Positions 1-7,824 of a stretch of 64,000 bases of DNA are shown here, in pieces. The notes beneath the pieces are model-generated. The model was not told the DNA's origin. It saw nothing but the letters and a program-made list of their open reading frames with translations, and ran no database searches. The DNA is taken from the NCBI GenBank assembly GCA_965222765.1, contig CBDCVG010000059.1, positions 124,001 through 188,000 of the forward strand. Direction: 5' to 3'. The position numbers and the translations under genes are program-made. Within the stretch, counting starts at the first letter, position 1. The number at the start of each line of letters is the position of its first letter. This DNA is from Caldora sp965222765. GTDB taxonomy: Bacteria > Cyanobacteriota > Cyanobacteriia > Cyanobacteriales > Coleofasciculaceae.

Positions 1-3000
1 TGGACTAATAATGGGGTGTGATTATTGGCTGGGTTGGTATTCTTGACTCGGTTGGGATTTAAATCTGGGTTGGTATCGCTTACCAGCCTGGGATTGAAAT
101 CCCAGTCTAATAGCTGAAGTTGGTTTAAACCGACTGTAAATTGCGGATAATGAGTCCGTTTCAACGGACTTTCGCTATTAGCCAAGAAATTGATTTCTTG
201 GTGGGATGGCGGGAAGAACGAAAATCTTCCCGAATCATTGATTTGTCGATGATGCGAAGGGTAAGGTTTGTGCTCATTGACTGGTTTCGTATCGGTTACC
301 CGCCTGGGATTGAAATCCCAGTCTAATAGCTGAAGTCGGTTTAAACCGACTGTAAATTGCGGAGAATGAGTCCGTTTAAACGGACTTTCGCTATGAGCCA
401 AGAAATTGATTTCTTGGTGAGTTAACGGTAGGAACGACAATTTTTCCGCATCATTAATTTCCCCCTCAGACGAAGAGGAAACAGAGATCTTGCTTTTCCC
501 AGGAATCGGCAGCGCTGCAAAGGGAATCGATTGCAAGGCTCCATCGGGGACAATTAGTAAACGTTTATTACCCAATTGATTCATCACCGGAGCCAGAAGC
601 ATCTGACTCAGGGGCAATCCAGTTTCGAGATTGGCTCCACTATCTTGAGTCATCGATTCCCGGAAGGTTTGGGCGGCGGCTTCTATTTCACTGCGTTTGG
701 GGAGTACATAACTGGTGATGCTATTTTTGCTGACTGCCCAGAGGTAACTACTCTCTTCGCCCAGGGAATATTCTAAAAGTAGGGTATTATCATCGAGTAC
801 CTGTTGTTGAATCTGTTGTAAGTTTAAAGGTTCGGGATATTTGAGATCAGCGTAGCGGGGACTGGTAACCCGGATTTGGGCTTCGAGTTGGTTGAGTTGA
901 GTGAGAACAGTATCGATTTTTTGTTTAATGTCATCAACTTCTTTTTGGGTATACTGAGTACTCAACAGTTCATACTTGCGATGCTCAAGAGCGTTGAGTT
1001 GTTGTTGGAGCGTGCGCTCTTGTTCTAGGAGTTTGGGGTCAACCCCTTGGCGGATATTGGCATTGGCTTCGGTGAGGAGTTCTATAAGACTACGAGCGCG
1101 AGACCGTTCGCTGGCGTGGAGAGCGAGGGCATCGTATCCTTGATTGGGGTTTTGTTGATGCAGTTGCATCAGTAGGTCAATGTAGAACTCGTAATATCCG
1201 ATTTTTTGCACTTCGGCGAAGTAGGAAGCGCGAAGTTCTTGGGAGCCAATTTTGGTGCGGAGGTTTTCAACAATGGTGATGGCACTATCCTGAAGGGTTA
1301 AGGCTTCTTTCAGGTTGCCTTGGCTGCGTTGTAAGAAGGCGACGTTATTGAGAGTAGTGGCTTCCCCCTCTCGATTTCCCACTGCCCGTGATAGGGACAA
1401 ACCTTGGTTGTAGAATTCCAACGCTTTATCCTTTTCTCCTAAATCGTCGTAGACAGCGCCAAGATTATTGAGAGTAGTGGCTTCCATCCCTCGATTCCCC
1501 ACCGCCCGTAATAGGGGCAGAGCTTGGTTGAAGAACTCCAGAGCTTTCTGCTTTTCTTCCAAATCGTTGTAGACATAGCCTATATTATTGAGAGTAGTGG
1601 CTTCCCCTCCTCGATCCCCCACCGCCTGAGATAGGGGCAGAGCTTGGTTGTAGAATTCCAAGGCTTTCTGCTTTTCTCCTAATGAGTCGTAGACTCTGCC
1701 AATATTATTGAGAGTAGCAGCTTCCCCTCCTCGATCCTCCACCGCTTGAGATAGGGGCAGAGCTTGGTTGTAGAATTCCAAAGCCTGCTGTTTTTCTCCT
1801 AATGAGGAGTAGACTAAACCAAGATTATTGAGAGTAGTGGCTTCCACCCCTCGATTCCTCACCGCCTGAGATAGGGGCAGAGCTTGGTTGTAGAATTCCA
1901 AAGCCTGCTGCTTTTCTCCTAATGAGTCGTAGACTCTGCCTATATTATTGAGAGTAATGGCTTCCCCCCCTCGATCCCCCACCGCTTGAGATAGGGGCAG
2001 AGCTTGGTTGTAGAATTTCAAGGCTTTTTGCTTTTCTCCCAATGAGTCGTAGACTCTGCCTATATTATTGAGAGTAGTGGCTTCCCCCCCTCGATCCCCC
2101 ACTGCCCGAGATAGGGGCAGAGCTTGGTTGTAGAATTCCAATGCCTGCTGCTTTTCTCCCAATGAGTCGTAGACATGGCCAATATTATTAAGAGTAGTAG
2201 CTTCCCCTCCTCGATCCCCCACCGCCTTTAATAGGGGCAAAGCTTGGTTGAGGAAATCCAAGGCTTTCTGCTTTTCTCCTAATGAGTCGTAGACTCTGCC
2301 TATATTATTGAGAGTAGTAGCTTCCCCTCCTCGATCCCCCACCACCCGTAATAGGGGCAAAGCTTGGTTGTAGAATTCCAAGGCTTTCTGCTTTTCTCCT
2401 AATGAGTTGTAGACTCTGCCAAGATTATTGAGAGTAGCAGCTTCCCCCCCTCGATTCCCCACCGCCCGTATTAGGGGCAAAGCTTGGTTGTAGAATTCCA
2501 ATGCCTTCTGTTTTTCTCCCAATGAGTCGTAGACAACGCCAAGATTATTGAGAGTATTCGCTTCTCCTCCTCGATCCCTCACCGCCCGTCTTAGGAGCAA
2601 AGCTTGGTTGTAGAATTCCAAGGCTTTCTGCTTTTCTCCCAATGAGTCGTAGACAAAGCCAAGATTATTGAGAGTAGTGGCTTCCCCTCCTCGATCCCCC
2701 ACCGCCCGTCTTAGGAGCAAAGCTTGGTTGTAGAATTCCAAGGCTTTCTGCTTTTCTCCTAATGAGTCGTAGACAAAGCCAAGATTATTGAGAGTAGTGG
2801 CTTCCCATCTTCGATCCCCTACTGCCTGATATAGGGATAAAGCTTGGTTGTAGAATTCCAAGGCTTTCTGCTTTTCTCCTAATAAGTCGTAGACTAAGCC
2901 AAGGGCAAGGAAACATCGAGCTTCTGAGCTTTTGTTACTTGCTTGACGATAAAGAATGGCAGCTTGTTCAAATTTAGGAATTGCCTGTCGCAGAGATTCT

Positions 3001-3233
3001 GCTGTTCCTTGCTGAAAGAGTTGGATCGCTTCTTGATAGAGTTGGAATGCTTCTTTATAAACTTGTTCAGCCGCATCAGAGTTGACTGGCTGTTGAGCTA
3101 TCAAGGGTTGAGGTATCGCCATCACCAACTGCGGCAACAACCCCACAGTGGTTATCCCTGAAAGGCAGATAAGTTTGAATAATGCTAATACCAATTGGTT
3201 CTGAGTCTTTTGTCCCTTCTGCTTTTTACCCAT
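1..3233 (-). CDS. TPR repeat protein with C-terminal CHAT domain (3' end outside window)
   Basis: The reading frame is open from the ATG at 3233 to the left edge (about 1077 codons) and has no stop, so the C-terminus lies outside the window. It starts with a basic stretch and a hydrophobic signal-like segment (residues ~14-48). Next come a TPR-like lead-in and 13 near-identical 40-residue TPR units (about 2900 to 1320; each has LNN-G-VYDSLGEKQKALEFYNQAL). A helical linker follows, then the first part of a CHAT domain (NKRLLIVPDGALQSIPFAAL near 530). CHAT is a caspase-like peptidase fold; in cyanobacteria TPR-CHAT proteins are common and mostly uncharacterised. The catalytic His/Cys region would lie further on and cannot be checked. 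After the ALPIPG segment, the frame runs into two copies of a palindrome-rich dispersed repeat, so the CHAT domain is either interrupted in frame or truncated. Confidence 0.85.
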   Translation of the reverse strand, partial: MGKKQKGQKTQNQLVLALFKLICLSGITTVGLLPQLVMAIPQPLIAQQPVNSDAAEQVYKEAFQLYQEAIQLFQQGTAESLRQAIPKFEQAAILYRQASNKSSEARCFLALGLVYDLLGEKQKALEFYNQALSLYQAVGDRRWEATTLNNLGFVYDSLGEKQKALEFYNQALLLRRAVGDRGGEATTLNNLGFVYDSLGEKQKALEFYNQALLLRRAVRDRGGEANTLNNLGVVYDSLGEKQKALEFYNQALPLIRAVGNRGGEAATLNNLGRVYNSLGEKQKALEFYNQALPLLRVVGDRGGEATTLNNIGRVYDSLGEKQKALDFLNQALPLLKAVGDRGGEATTLNNIGHVYDSLGEKQQALEFYNQALPLSRAVGDRGGEATTLNNIGRVYDSLGEKQKALKFYNQALPLSQAVGDRGGEAITLNNIGRVYDSLGEKQQALEFYNQALPLSQAVRNRGVEATTLNNLGLVYSSLGEKQQALEFYNQALPLSQAVEDRGGEAATLNNIGRVYDSLGEKQKALEFYNQALPLSQAVGDRGGEATTLNNIGYVYNDLEEKQKALEFFNQALPLLRAVGNRGMEATTLNNLGAVYDDLGEKDKALEFYNQGLSLSRAVGNREGEATTLNNVAFLQRSQGNLKEALTLQDSAITIVENLRTKIGSQELRASYFAEVQKIGYYEFYIDLLMQLHQQNPNQGYDALALHASERSRARSLIELLTEANANIRQGVDPKLLEQERTLQQQLNALEHRKYELLSTQYTQKEVDDIKQKIDTVLTQLNQLEAQIRVTSPRYADLKYPEPLNLQQIQQQVLDDNTLLLEYSLGEESSYLWAVSKNSITSYVLPKRSEIEAAAQTFRESMTQDSGANLETGLPLSQMLLAPVMNQLGNKRLLIVPDGALQSIPFAALPIPGKSKISVSSSSEGEINDAEKLSFLPLTHQEINFLAHSESPFKRTHSPQFTVGLNRLQLLDWDFNPRRVTDTKPVNEHKPYPSHHRQINDSGRFSFFPPSHQEINFLANSESPLKRTHYPQFTVGLNQLQLLDWDFNPRLVSDTNPDLNPNRVKNTNPANNHTPLLV
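74..430. repeat. Two in-frame copies of a ~216-bp palindrome-rich repeat
   Basis: Two similar units start near 74 and 290, offset 216 bp (72 codons). Each has a string of short palindromes: GGGATTGAAATCCC, GTCGGTTTAAACCGAC, AGTCCGTTTAAACGGACT and CCAAGAAATTGATTTCTTGG. Read with the overlapping minus-strand TPR-CHAT frame, they encode QEINFLA(H/N)SESP and QFTVGLN(R/Q)LQLLDWDFNP. Because the period is a multiple of three, both copies leave the host frame open. The sequence resembles palindromic dispersed repeats of cyanobacterial intergenic DNA; that family assignment is from memory. Confidence 0.85.
1320..2900 (-). repeat. Tandem 120-bp repeat array coding for TPR units
   Basis: Thirteen consecutive 120-bp units differ from one another by only a few bases and encode 40-residue TPR motifs of the TPR-CHAT protein. 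The near identity at DNA level points to recent unit expansion or gene conversion, since TPR motifs that have been evolving separately are normally far more divergent. Confidence 0.9.
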
Positions 3234-3727
3234 CACAGCACATCGCTAATATTCAATAATGTTGATTTCGCTATCAGCATCCGCGATCGCACTTCACACC
3301 GGACAAAACCTACCAATACCTAAGACATCATACTTTTGATAGTCTACCAAAGATTTTCAGGTTAGTTTTGCAATCACGTTTTTAGGCATCAGGGCGATTG
3401 CCAATTATGGGGAAGATACCGAGGGCGGGTTTTGTTAGATAAGTTATCGTCTATGGGGGGAATTGACTAGCTAAACCCGCCCCTACGAGGTAATTTATTC
3501 AATGCAATTTACCAAAGGTTTTCGGGTTTGGTGTATTATTACGATTGCTTACAGCACCAGCTTGCACTGAGCGCCTATCGCAGATTATGGAAAGGATACG
3601 AAGGAGCGATCGCATTTCATCATAATTTGCCTGGAAAGAGCTAAAACTCCAAGAGTTGAGAACAGGCAAAGCTTACCATCAGTGCTAGAGTAAAAGTAAA
3701 TTTCGCTCACATGCTCCCCATCGAACC
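3234..3727. other. Intergenic region with a long-loop inverted repeat
   Basis: No gene is seen. It is the shared upstream region of two divergent genes. A 10-bp inverted repeat (GGGCGGGTTT at 3423-3432, AAACCCGCCC at 3473-3482) encloses 40 bases. HIP1-like GCGATCGC-type sites lie near 3285 and 3605. No promoter could be assigned with confidence. Confidence 0.6.
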
Positions 3728-4339
3728 ATGCAAGCTACACAACAACGATACTACTCGACCGAGGAATATCTAGCACTGGAGGAAGCTGCTGAGGATAAAA
3801 GCGAATATATTGACGGTGAAATCTTTCCCATGGCAGGTGGCTCTACTAATCATAATCGGATTGCTGGCAATTTTTATGCCGCGTTAAATTTTGCTTTCAA
3901 ACATGAGGATTACGATGTTTTTATGAGTGATGTGCGCTTGTGGATACCGAAGCGGCGCATCTATACCTATCCTGATGTGATGTTAGTGGCTGGAAAACCG
4001 GAGTATTATAATAATCGCACCGATACGATTACTAATCCTCAATTGATTATCGAGGTTTTGTCACCGTCAACCAAGGGATACGATAAGAGTAAAAAGTTTG
4101 AAGGATACCGCACGATTCCGACGTTTCAGGAATATTTGTTAATTGACCAAACCCGGATATATATCGAACATTATCAGAAGACGGATGATAAGCGATGGTT
4201 GTTTAGCGATTATGATGAATCTGATGTTACTATACGTCTAGCTTCGGTATCGTTGGAAATTCCTATCTCAGATATCTATAATAAGGTAAATTTTGAGCAG
4301 GTGGATGGGGGAATTACACCTGATGAAGGAGAGGTTTAA
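3728..4339 (+). CDS. Uma2 family endonuclease-like protein (DUF820)
   Basis: A protein of 203 residues with the typical Uma2/DUF820 pattern: N-terminal STEEYLALEE, then YIDGEIFPMAGGS, a YPDVMLVAG segment, IIEVLSPST and a K-FEGYR segment. These match the PD-(D/E)xK nuclease fold, with Asp in PDVM and Glu in IIEVLS as the likely metal ligands. The Uma2 family is massively expanded in filamentous cyanobacteria; substrates are unknown. The gene stands alone between two long intergenic stretches. Two further Uma2 genes of another subfamily lie at 43.5-45.4 kb. Confidence 0.9.
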   Translation: MQATQQRYYSTEEYLALEEAAEDKSEYIDGEIFPMAGGSTNHNRIAGNFYAALNFAFKHEDYDVFMSDVRLWIPKRRIYTYPDVMLVAGKPEYYNNRTDTITNPQLIIEVLSPSTKGYDKSKKFEGYRTIPTFQEYLLIDQTRIYIEHYQKTDDKRWLFSDYDESDVTIRLASVSLEIPISDIYNKVNFEQVDGGITPDEGEV

Positions 4340-4462
4340 AAGACGCGGGGACGCGGGGACACGGAGAAATGAATTTTCATGCATGGTGGTGAAATTTTTT
4401 CATCGGGAGGAGCCTTGGAGCCTTTTTCCCACCAAAGTATAAGTAGACACGTTTAAAACTGT

Positions 4463-4545
4463 AGGTTGGGTGGAACGAAGTGCAACTCAACGCAGCACAC
4501 TCCATTGTTGGGTTACGCTATCGCTTCACCCAACCTACGCCTGAT
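4463..4545. repeat. GTAGGTTGGG...CCCAACCTAC hairpin element, copy 1
   Basis: The ends GTAGGTTGGGTGGAA and TTCACCCAACCTACG are inverted around about 55 bases. Related elements occur near 44565-44660 and 46645-46731. All three are intergenic, so this is a small dispersed hairpin family with no coding capacity. Confidence 0.75.
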
Positions 4546-4610
4546 TGAATCATGACATCAAATCCATCTCTCAAAATTAGGTGTTAGGTGGTAGTTGTAG
4601 GGTGTGTTAG

Positions 4611-4968
4611 CGTAGCGGATGCTGGTGGCGAAATTAACATTCCGAAATATTGGCAACAGAACGAAGGTTTTTGAAGCCCCCCAGCCCCCAATTCTGGGGG
4701 AGCCCGGACTCAAAGTCCTCCAGAATTGGGGGATTTAGGGGGCTTCCAGTCGCTTTACGACATTACGAAATATTTCGCCAGCAGCGTCGCGTAGCGGACA
4801 CTGGTGGCGAAATTAACATTCCGAAATATTGGCAACAGAACGAAGGTTTTTGAAGCCCCCCAGCCCCCAATTCTGGGGGAGCCCGGACTCAAAGTCCCCC
4901 AGAATTGGGGGATTTAGGGGGCATTCAGCAGCTGAGATATATTACGAAACATTTCGCCAGCAGCATCC
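4611..4968. repeat. Tandem duplication of a 179-bp unit
   Basis: Units 4611-4789 and 4790-4968 are nearly identical. Each contains AACATTCCGAAATATTGG, a C-rich/G-rich inverted repeat (CCCCAATTCTGGGGGA / CCAGAATTGGGGGA) and a closing ATTACGAAAnATTTCGCCAG stem. Reading frames across it are artefacts of the repeat. Confidence 0.85.
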
Positions 4969-5113
4969 GTAGCGTAACGCACCATTGCTGCTATATATGA
5001 TGTAGCTGCATAAGTCCTGAGGTATACGGATGACAGACTGATCAATAAATTGTCTTGCTTGACAGTAGTCCAGGTTATAAATCCAGTAGATATCATTGGA
5101 TTAATTGACGGAT

Positions 5114-5206
5114 ATGTTAACTGATACAGAAATAAACCTCAAGGGCATAGAAGCGCTAATTAATGCCTTAGTAAATCCAAGAAATGGTGCATTACGCTAT
5201 CGCTAA
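5114..5206 (+). pseudogene. Remnant of a small cyanobacterial gene (N-terminal fragment)
   Basis: The ATG at 5114 opens a 30-codon frame, MLTDTEINLKGIEALINALV, which looks like the N-terminus of a common small cyanobacterial protein often found beside toxin genes (recognition from memory, weak). After about 24 codons the frame runs into the dispersed repeat GGTGCATTACGCTATCGCTAAC and stops, so repeat insertion seems to have cut the gene. Confidence 0.4.
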
Positions 5207-5401
5207 CAGCACCCTACTGCACTACTGCACTGCGTTTTCCAGGCTCAGCTAGCACATAGAGTAGTGCGAGCATCTTGCTCGCGTTTGATCTCCAATGAGC
5301 AAGATGTTTACGTCTACGCGCACACTACGCGATCGCATTTTACCCCATCAACTGCAACGCCATTCCTGCCGTTACCGCTTGCTCAATTCTTAAGTGGTCA
5401 C

Positions 5402-5497
5402 ACAAAATTAATTGTATATTTACTCTTGAGTTATATTTCTTATGGTGTCTGGCATCTAACTCTTGCCGCTCCTCACGAAATGCCCAATTAATTTTGT
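5402..5497. repeat. ~96-bp element bounded by 13-bp inverted repeats
   Basis: ACAAAATTAATTG (5402-5414) and CAATTAATTTTGT (5485-5497) are perfect inverted repeats. Weaker inverted matches lie outside them (AGTGGTCAC near 5394 and GTGCCACTA near 5513). The interior segment GGCATCTAACTCTTGCCGCTC is found again near 28194, so the element is dispersed and MITE-like. Confidence 0.5.
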
Positions 5498-5642
5498 TTA
5501 GGTACTTACCTGTGCCACTAACCCATCACGAGAAATAACCCTCACTTTTCCTGCCCCCTTTATCGCAGTAAATAAGTAAAATAATTTTAGCAAAAAATAA
5601 TAGCAAACACAACCAATCCCCTGAAGATAAAAGGAGACAAAT

Positions 5643-6281
5643 ATGCCCCAAAGTAGTTTGGAGAATATCGAGCTTGTCGTGCGAACAATTGCTCAAACAT
5701 CCATTGATAACGAAAAGTATTTTACCGAGTTGGACGGTGTTGTCGGTGATGGCGACTTCGGCATCTCCCTAGCCAGCGGCTTTAGTGTCATTTTGGAACA
5801 ATGGGACACCCTTGATCATAGTAGCGGTGAGAGTTTTTTGCTTGGGTGCGCCAAAATTATCTCCAGAAATATCGGTGGTACTTCCGGCTCAATCTGGCGT
5901 GCTGCTTTTCGGAATGCTGGCAAGAGCATTAGTGGCAAAGAAACCCTGACTGGTGAAGATGTAGTGACTATGTTCCGCAGTGTGGCGGACGGAATTATGG
6001 ATCGCGGTGGAGCGAATTTAGGTGACAAAACGTTACTTGATGCCTTAGTGCCAGCTGTAGATACCTTTGAGAAAACTATCAAGAATGGCAGCAATACTCA
6101 GCAAGCAGTTGATGCAGCCGCCAAAGCAGCGCGAGAACAGGCAGAAGTAAGTAAAGCTTGGGTTGCCAAGCGAGGTCGGGCATCCTACACTGGCGAACGG
6201 AGTAAAGATACTTATGATCCTGGTGCAGTAGCAGTGGCGACAATGGCTGAGAATGTCGCCACTGCCTGGGCAAAATCTTGA
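5643..6281 (+). CDS. dhaL: Dihydroxyacetone kinase, ADP/ATP-binding subunit DhaL
   Basis: A 212-residue protein of normal DhaL length. The nucleotide/Mg site motif GVVGDGDFGISLASG is near residue 32. GGTSGSIW follows, and the late GRASYTGERSKDTYDPGA motif near residue 179 is also diagnostic. DhaL carries the nucleotide that phosphorylates the keto-sugar bound to DhaK. A strong Shine-Dalgarno sequence (AAGGAG at 5631-5636) supports this start. It is the first of three co-directional genes with a membrane protein and dhaK. No dhaM phosphoryl donor is in the window, so the phosphate source (ATP or PTS) and the true substrate (dihydroxyacetone or a tetrulose) cannot be decided. Confidence 0.93.
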   Translation: MPQSSLENIELVVRTIAQTSIDNEKYFTELDGVVGDGDFGISLASGFSVILEQWDTLDHSSGESFLLGCAKIISRNIGGTSGSIWRAAFRNAGKSISGKETLTGEDVVTMFRSVADGIMDRGGANLGDKTLLDALVPAVDTFEKTIKNGSNTQQAVDAAAKAAREQAEVSKAWVAKRGRASYTGERSKDTYDPGAVAVATMAENVATAWAKS

Positions 6282-6392
6282 GTGTGGGGAGTGTAGGAGG
6301 TATGAGGATAAAGAGTGAGCGATTACCTAGTAGTATTGGGCTGTGAGCAAGTCTACTACAGGTACAAAAACCTAACACCTAACACCTAACAA

Positions 6393-7754
6393 ATGTCTCA
6401 AGCAAATCAACCATCAGAAAAACCCAGCGCCATAAATCTTGTCTTTGTCGGTTTCATTGCTGTCGCCATTCTTTTTGCCGGTTATACAGGCAAAATGGAA
6501 GAGATTACTCAAGCCAGTTTTGAGTCAGCCAAAACCGCAGTCAATCTGGCGATTGGTTTAATTGGCGTGATGGCGCTTTGGCTAGGTTTGGTGCGGGTAC
6601 TAGAAGCCGGAGGATTAATGTACACTCTGGCTAATATCCTTAAACCCTTGATGGTTAAGCTGTTTCCTGATGTACCACCCACCCATCCAGCAATGGGGGC
6701 AATGATCCTCAATATTTCTGCTAATATGCTGGGGCTGGGAAATGCTGCTACTCCTTTTGGCATCAAGGCAATGGTTGAACTCAACAAGCTTAATCCCCTC
6801 AAGGGGACTGCTACCAATGCCATGTGCTTGTTTCTAGCTATCAATACCTCCAGTGTTGCTTTGTTTCCCTTGGGAGTCATTGGTGTGAGAGCCGCCGCCA
6901 ATAGTAGTAATCCTGCTGCTATTTACCTTCCTACCTTATTAGCTACCATTTGTTCTACTGTTGTCGGAGTCTCGGTTGCTTCTTGGTTGGGTAGAAGAGC
7001 TAAGCGATCGCTTGAATCTGGCTCACAGGAGGTTGAATCTGTCAATGAGTCGTCCCCAGAGGAAGGGGAGATAGACAGCAGCGACAATCAAGTTGAAGAA
7101 TCCGATTATTCTCACCTTCTCTATCCCACTGGTAAAGGTTCTCAAATTATTGCTTGGTCATTTCTGCTCGGTTTTGCTGGCACCATAGTCTATGGTGTGA
7201 TTCGCAGTGACAATCTAGGGGATTTCTTTAACCAAGATTTTATTTCTCATTGGCTGATGCCCATCTTGATGCTACTGATTATTACCTACGGAGTCGGGCG
7301 AGGGGTAAAAGTCTATGAAGCTGTCACCGAAGGAGCCAAGCAGGGTTTTGATATTGCTATTCGTATTATTCCCTTTTTAGTTGCCATTCTGGTTGCTATT
7401 GGGATGTTTCGTGCTTCTGGTGCGATGGAAATAGTCTCTAACTTACTTAGTCCCTTAACTAATTTAATTGGTATGCCTGCGGAAGTCTTACCTATGGCAA
7501 TACTGCGCCCCCTTTCTGGTGGTGGAGCTTTTGGCATCATGAGTGAGTTAGTTGAGCGTTCACCGGATTCCTATAGTGCCTTTGTTGCTTCTACGATGAT
7601 GGGGAGTACGGAAACAACTTTTTATGTTCTTGCTGTGTATTTTGGCGCAGTTGGCATTACGAGCATTCGCCATGCTCTTGTCGCAGCGCTTCTTGCCGAT
7701 GCTACAGGACTTCTAGCTGCTTGTATCTTGTCCAGTTTATTCTGGGTTGGTTAA
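6393..7754 (+). CDS. SpmA-SpmB-like fused membrane protein (nucleoside-recognition 'Gate' domains)
   Basis: A 453-residue protein with many membrane segments in two halves joined by an acidic hydrophilic linker (about residues 205-250). The first half (ANMLGLGNAATPFGIKAM near residue 115) matches SpmA. The second half (LRPLSGGGAFGIMSELVE near 370, then STMMGSTETTFYVLAVY) matches SpmB. Spore maturation proteins A and B are thus fused in an organism that does not form spores. The biochemical role is unknown; Gate domains are found in some transporters. Its position between dhaL and dhaK suggests a link to keto-sugar uptake or export, which is inference. The ATG follows directly after a CTAACACCTAACACCTAACA tandem repeat. 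Confidence 0.88.
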   Translation: MSQANQPSEKPSAINLVFVGFIAVAILFAGYTGKMEEITQASFESAKTAVNLAIGLIGVMALWLGLVRVLEAGGLMYTLANILKPLMVKLFPDVPPTHPAMGAMILNISANMLGLGNAATPFGIKAMVELNKLNPLKGTATNAMCLFLAINTSSVALFPLGVIGVRAAANSSNPAAIYLPTLLATICSTVVGVSVASWLGRRAKRSLESGSQEVESVNESSPEEGEIDSSDNQVEESDYSHLLYPTGKGSQIIAWSFLLGFAGTIVYGVIRSDNLGDFFNQDFISHWLMPILMLLIITYGVGRGVKVYEAVTEGAKQGFDIAIRIIPFLVAILVAIGMFRASGAMEIVSNLLSPLTNLIGMPAEVLPMAILRPLSGGGAFGIMSELVERSPDSYSAFVASTMMGSTETTFYVLAVYFGAVGITSIRHALVAALLADATGLLAACILSSLFWVG

Positions 7755-7824
7755 CATTTTCCGCCTGACTTGTAAGTAAGGAACAGGCAAAAGGCAACAG
7801 TCAACAGTCAAAGGAAAAAAATCA

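Larger units (their letters stand above)
4340..5642. other. Repeat-rich intergenic region
   Basis: About 1.3 kb without an intact gene. It has a GTAGGTTGGGT-type hairpin element (4463-4545), a 179-bp tandem duplication (4611-4968), a small gene remnant (5114-5206), copies of the GTGTTAGCGTAGCG-type dispersed repeat near 4600 and a 'GAGCATCTTGCTCGCG' repeat near 5265. A short inverted-repeat element lies at 5402-5497. The few short open frames here are formed by repeat sequence and do not look like genes. Confidence 0.7.

Noticed and set aside
1320..2900. Regular 120-bp array, considered as a CRISPR or satellite
   Set aside because: The units have no spacers and encode TPR motifs in one continuous frame.
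4650..4853. 67-codon frame on the plus strand
   Set aside because: It lies wholly within the 179-bp tandem duplication and its hairpins; the composition is not protein-like.
5264..5491. 75-codon plus-strand frame
   Set aside because: It is formed by dispersed repeats and the inverted-repeat element, with no ribosome site or recognisable sequence.
6079..6378. 99-codon minus-strand frame antisense to dhaL
   Set aside because: Opposite a well-supported gene; amino acid composition is typical of an antisense shadow.
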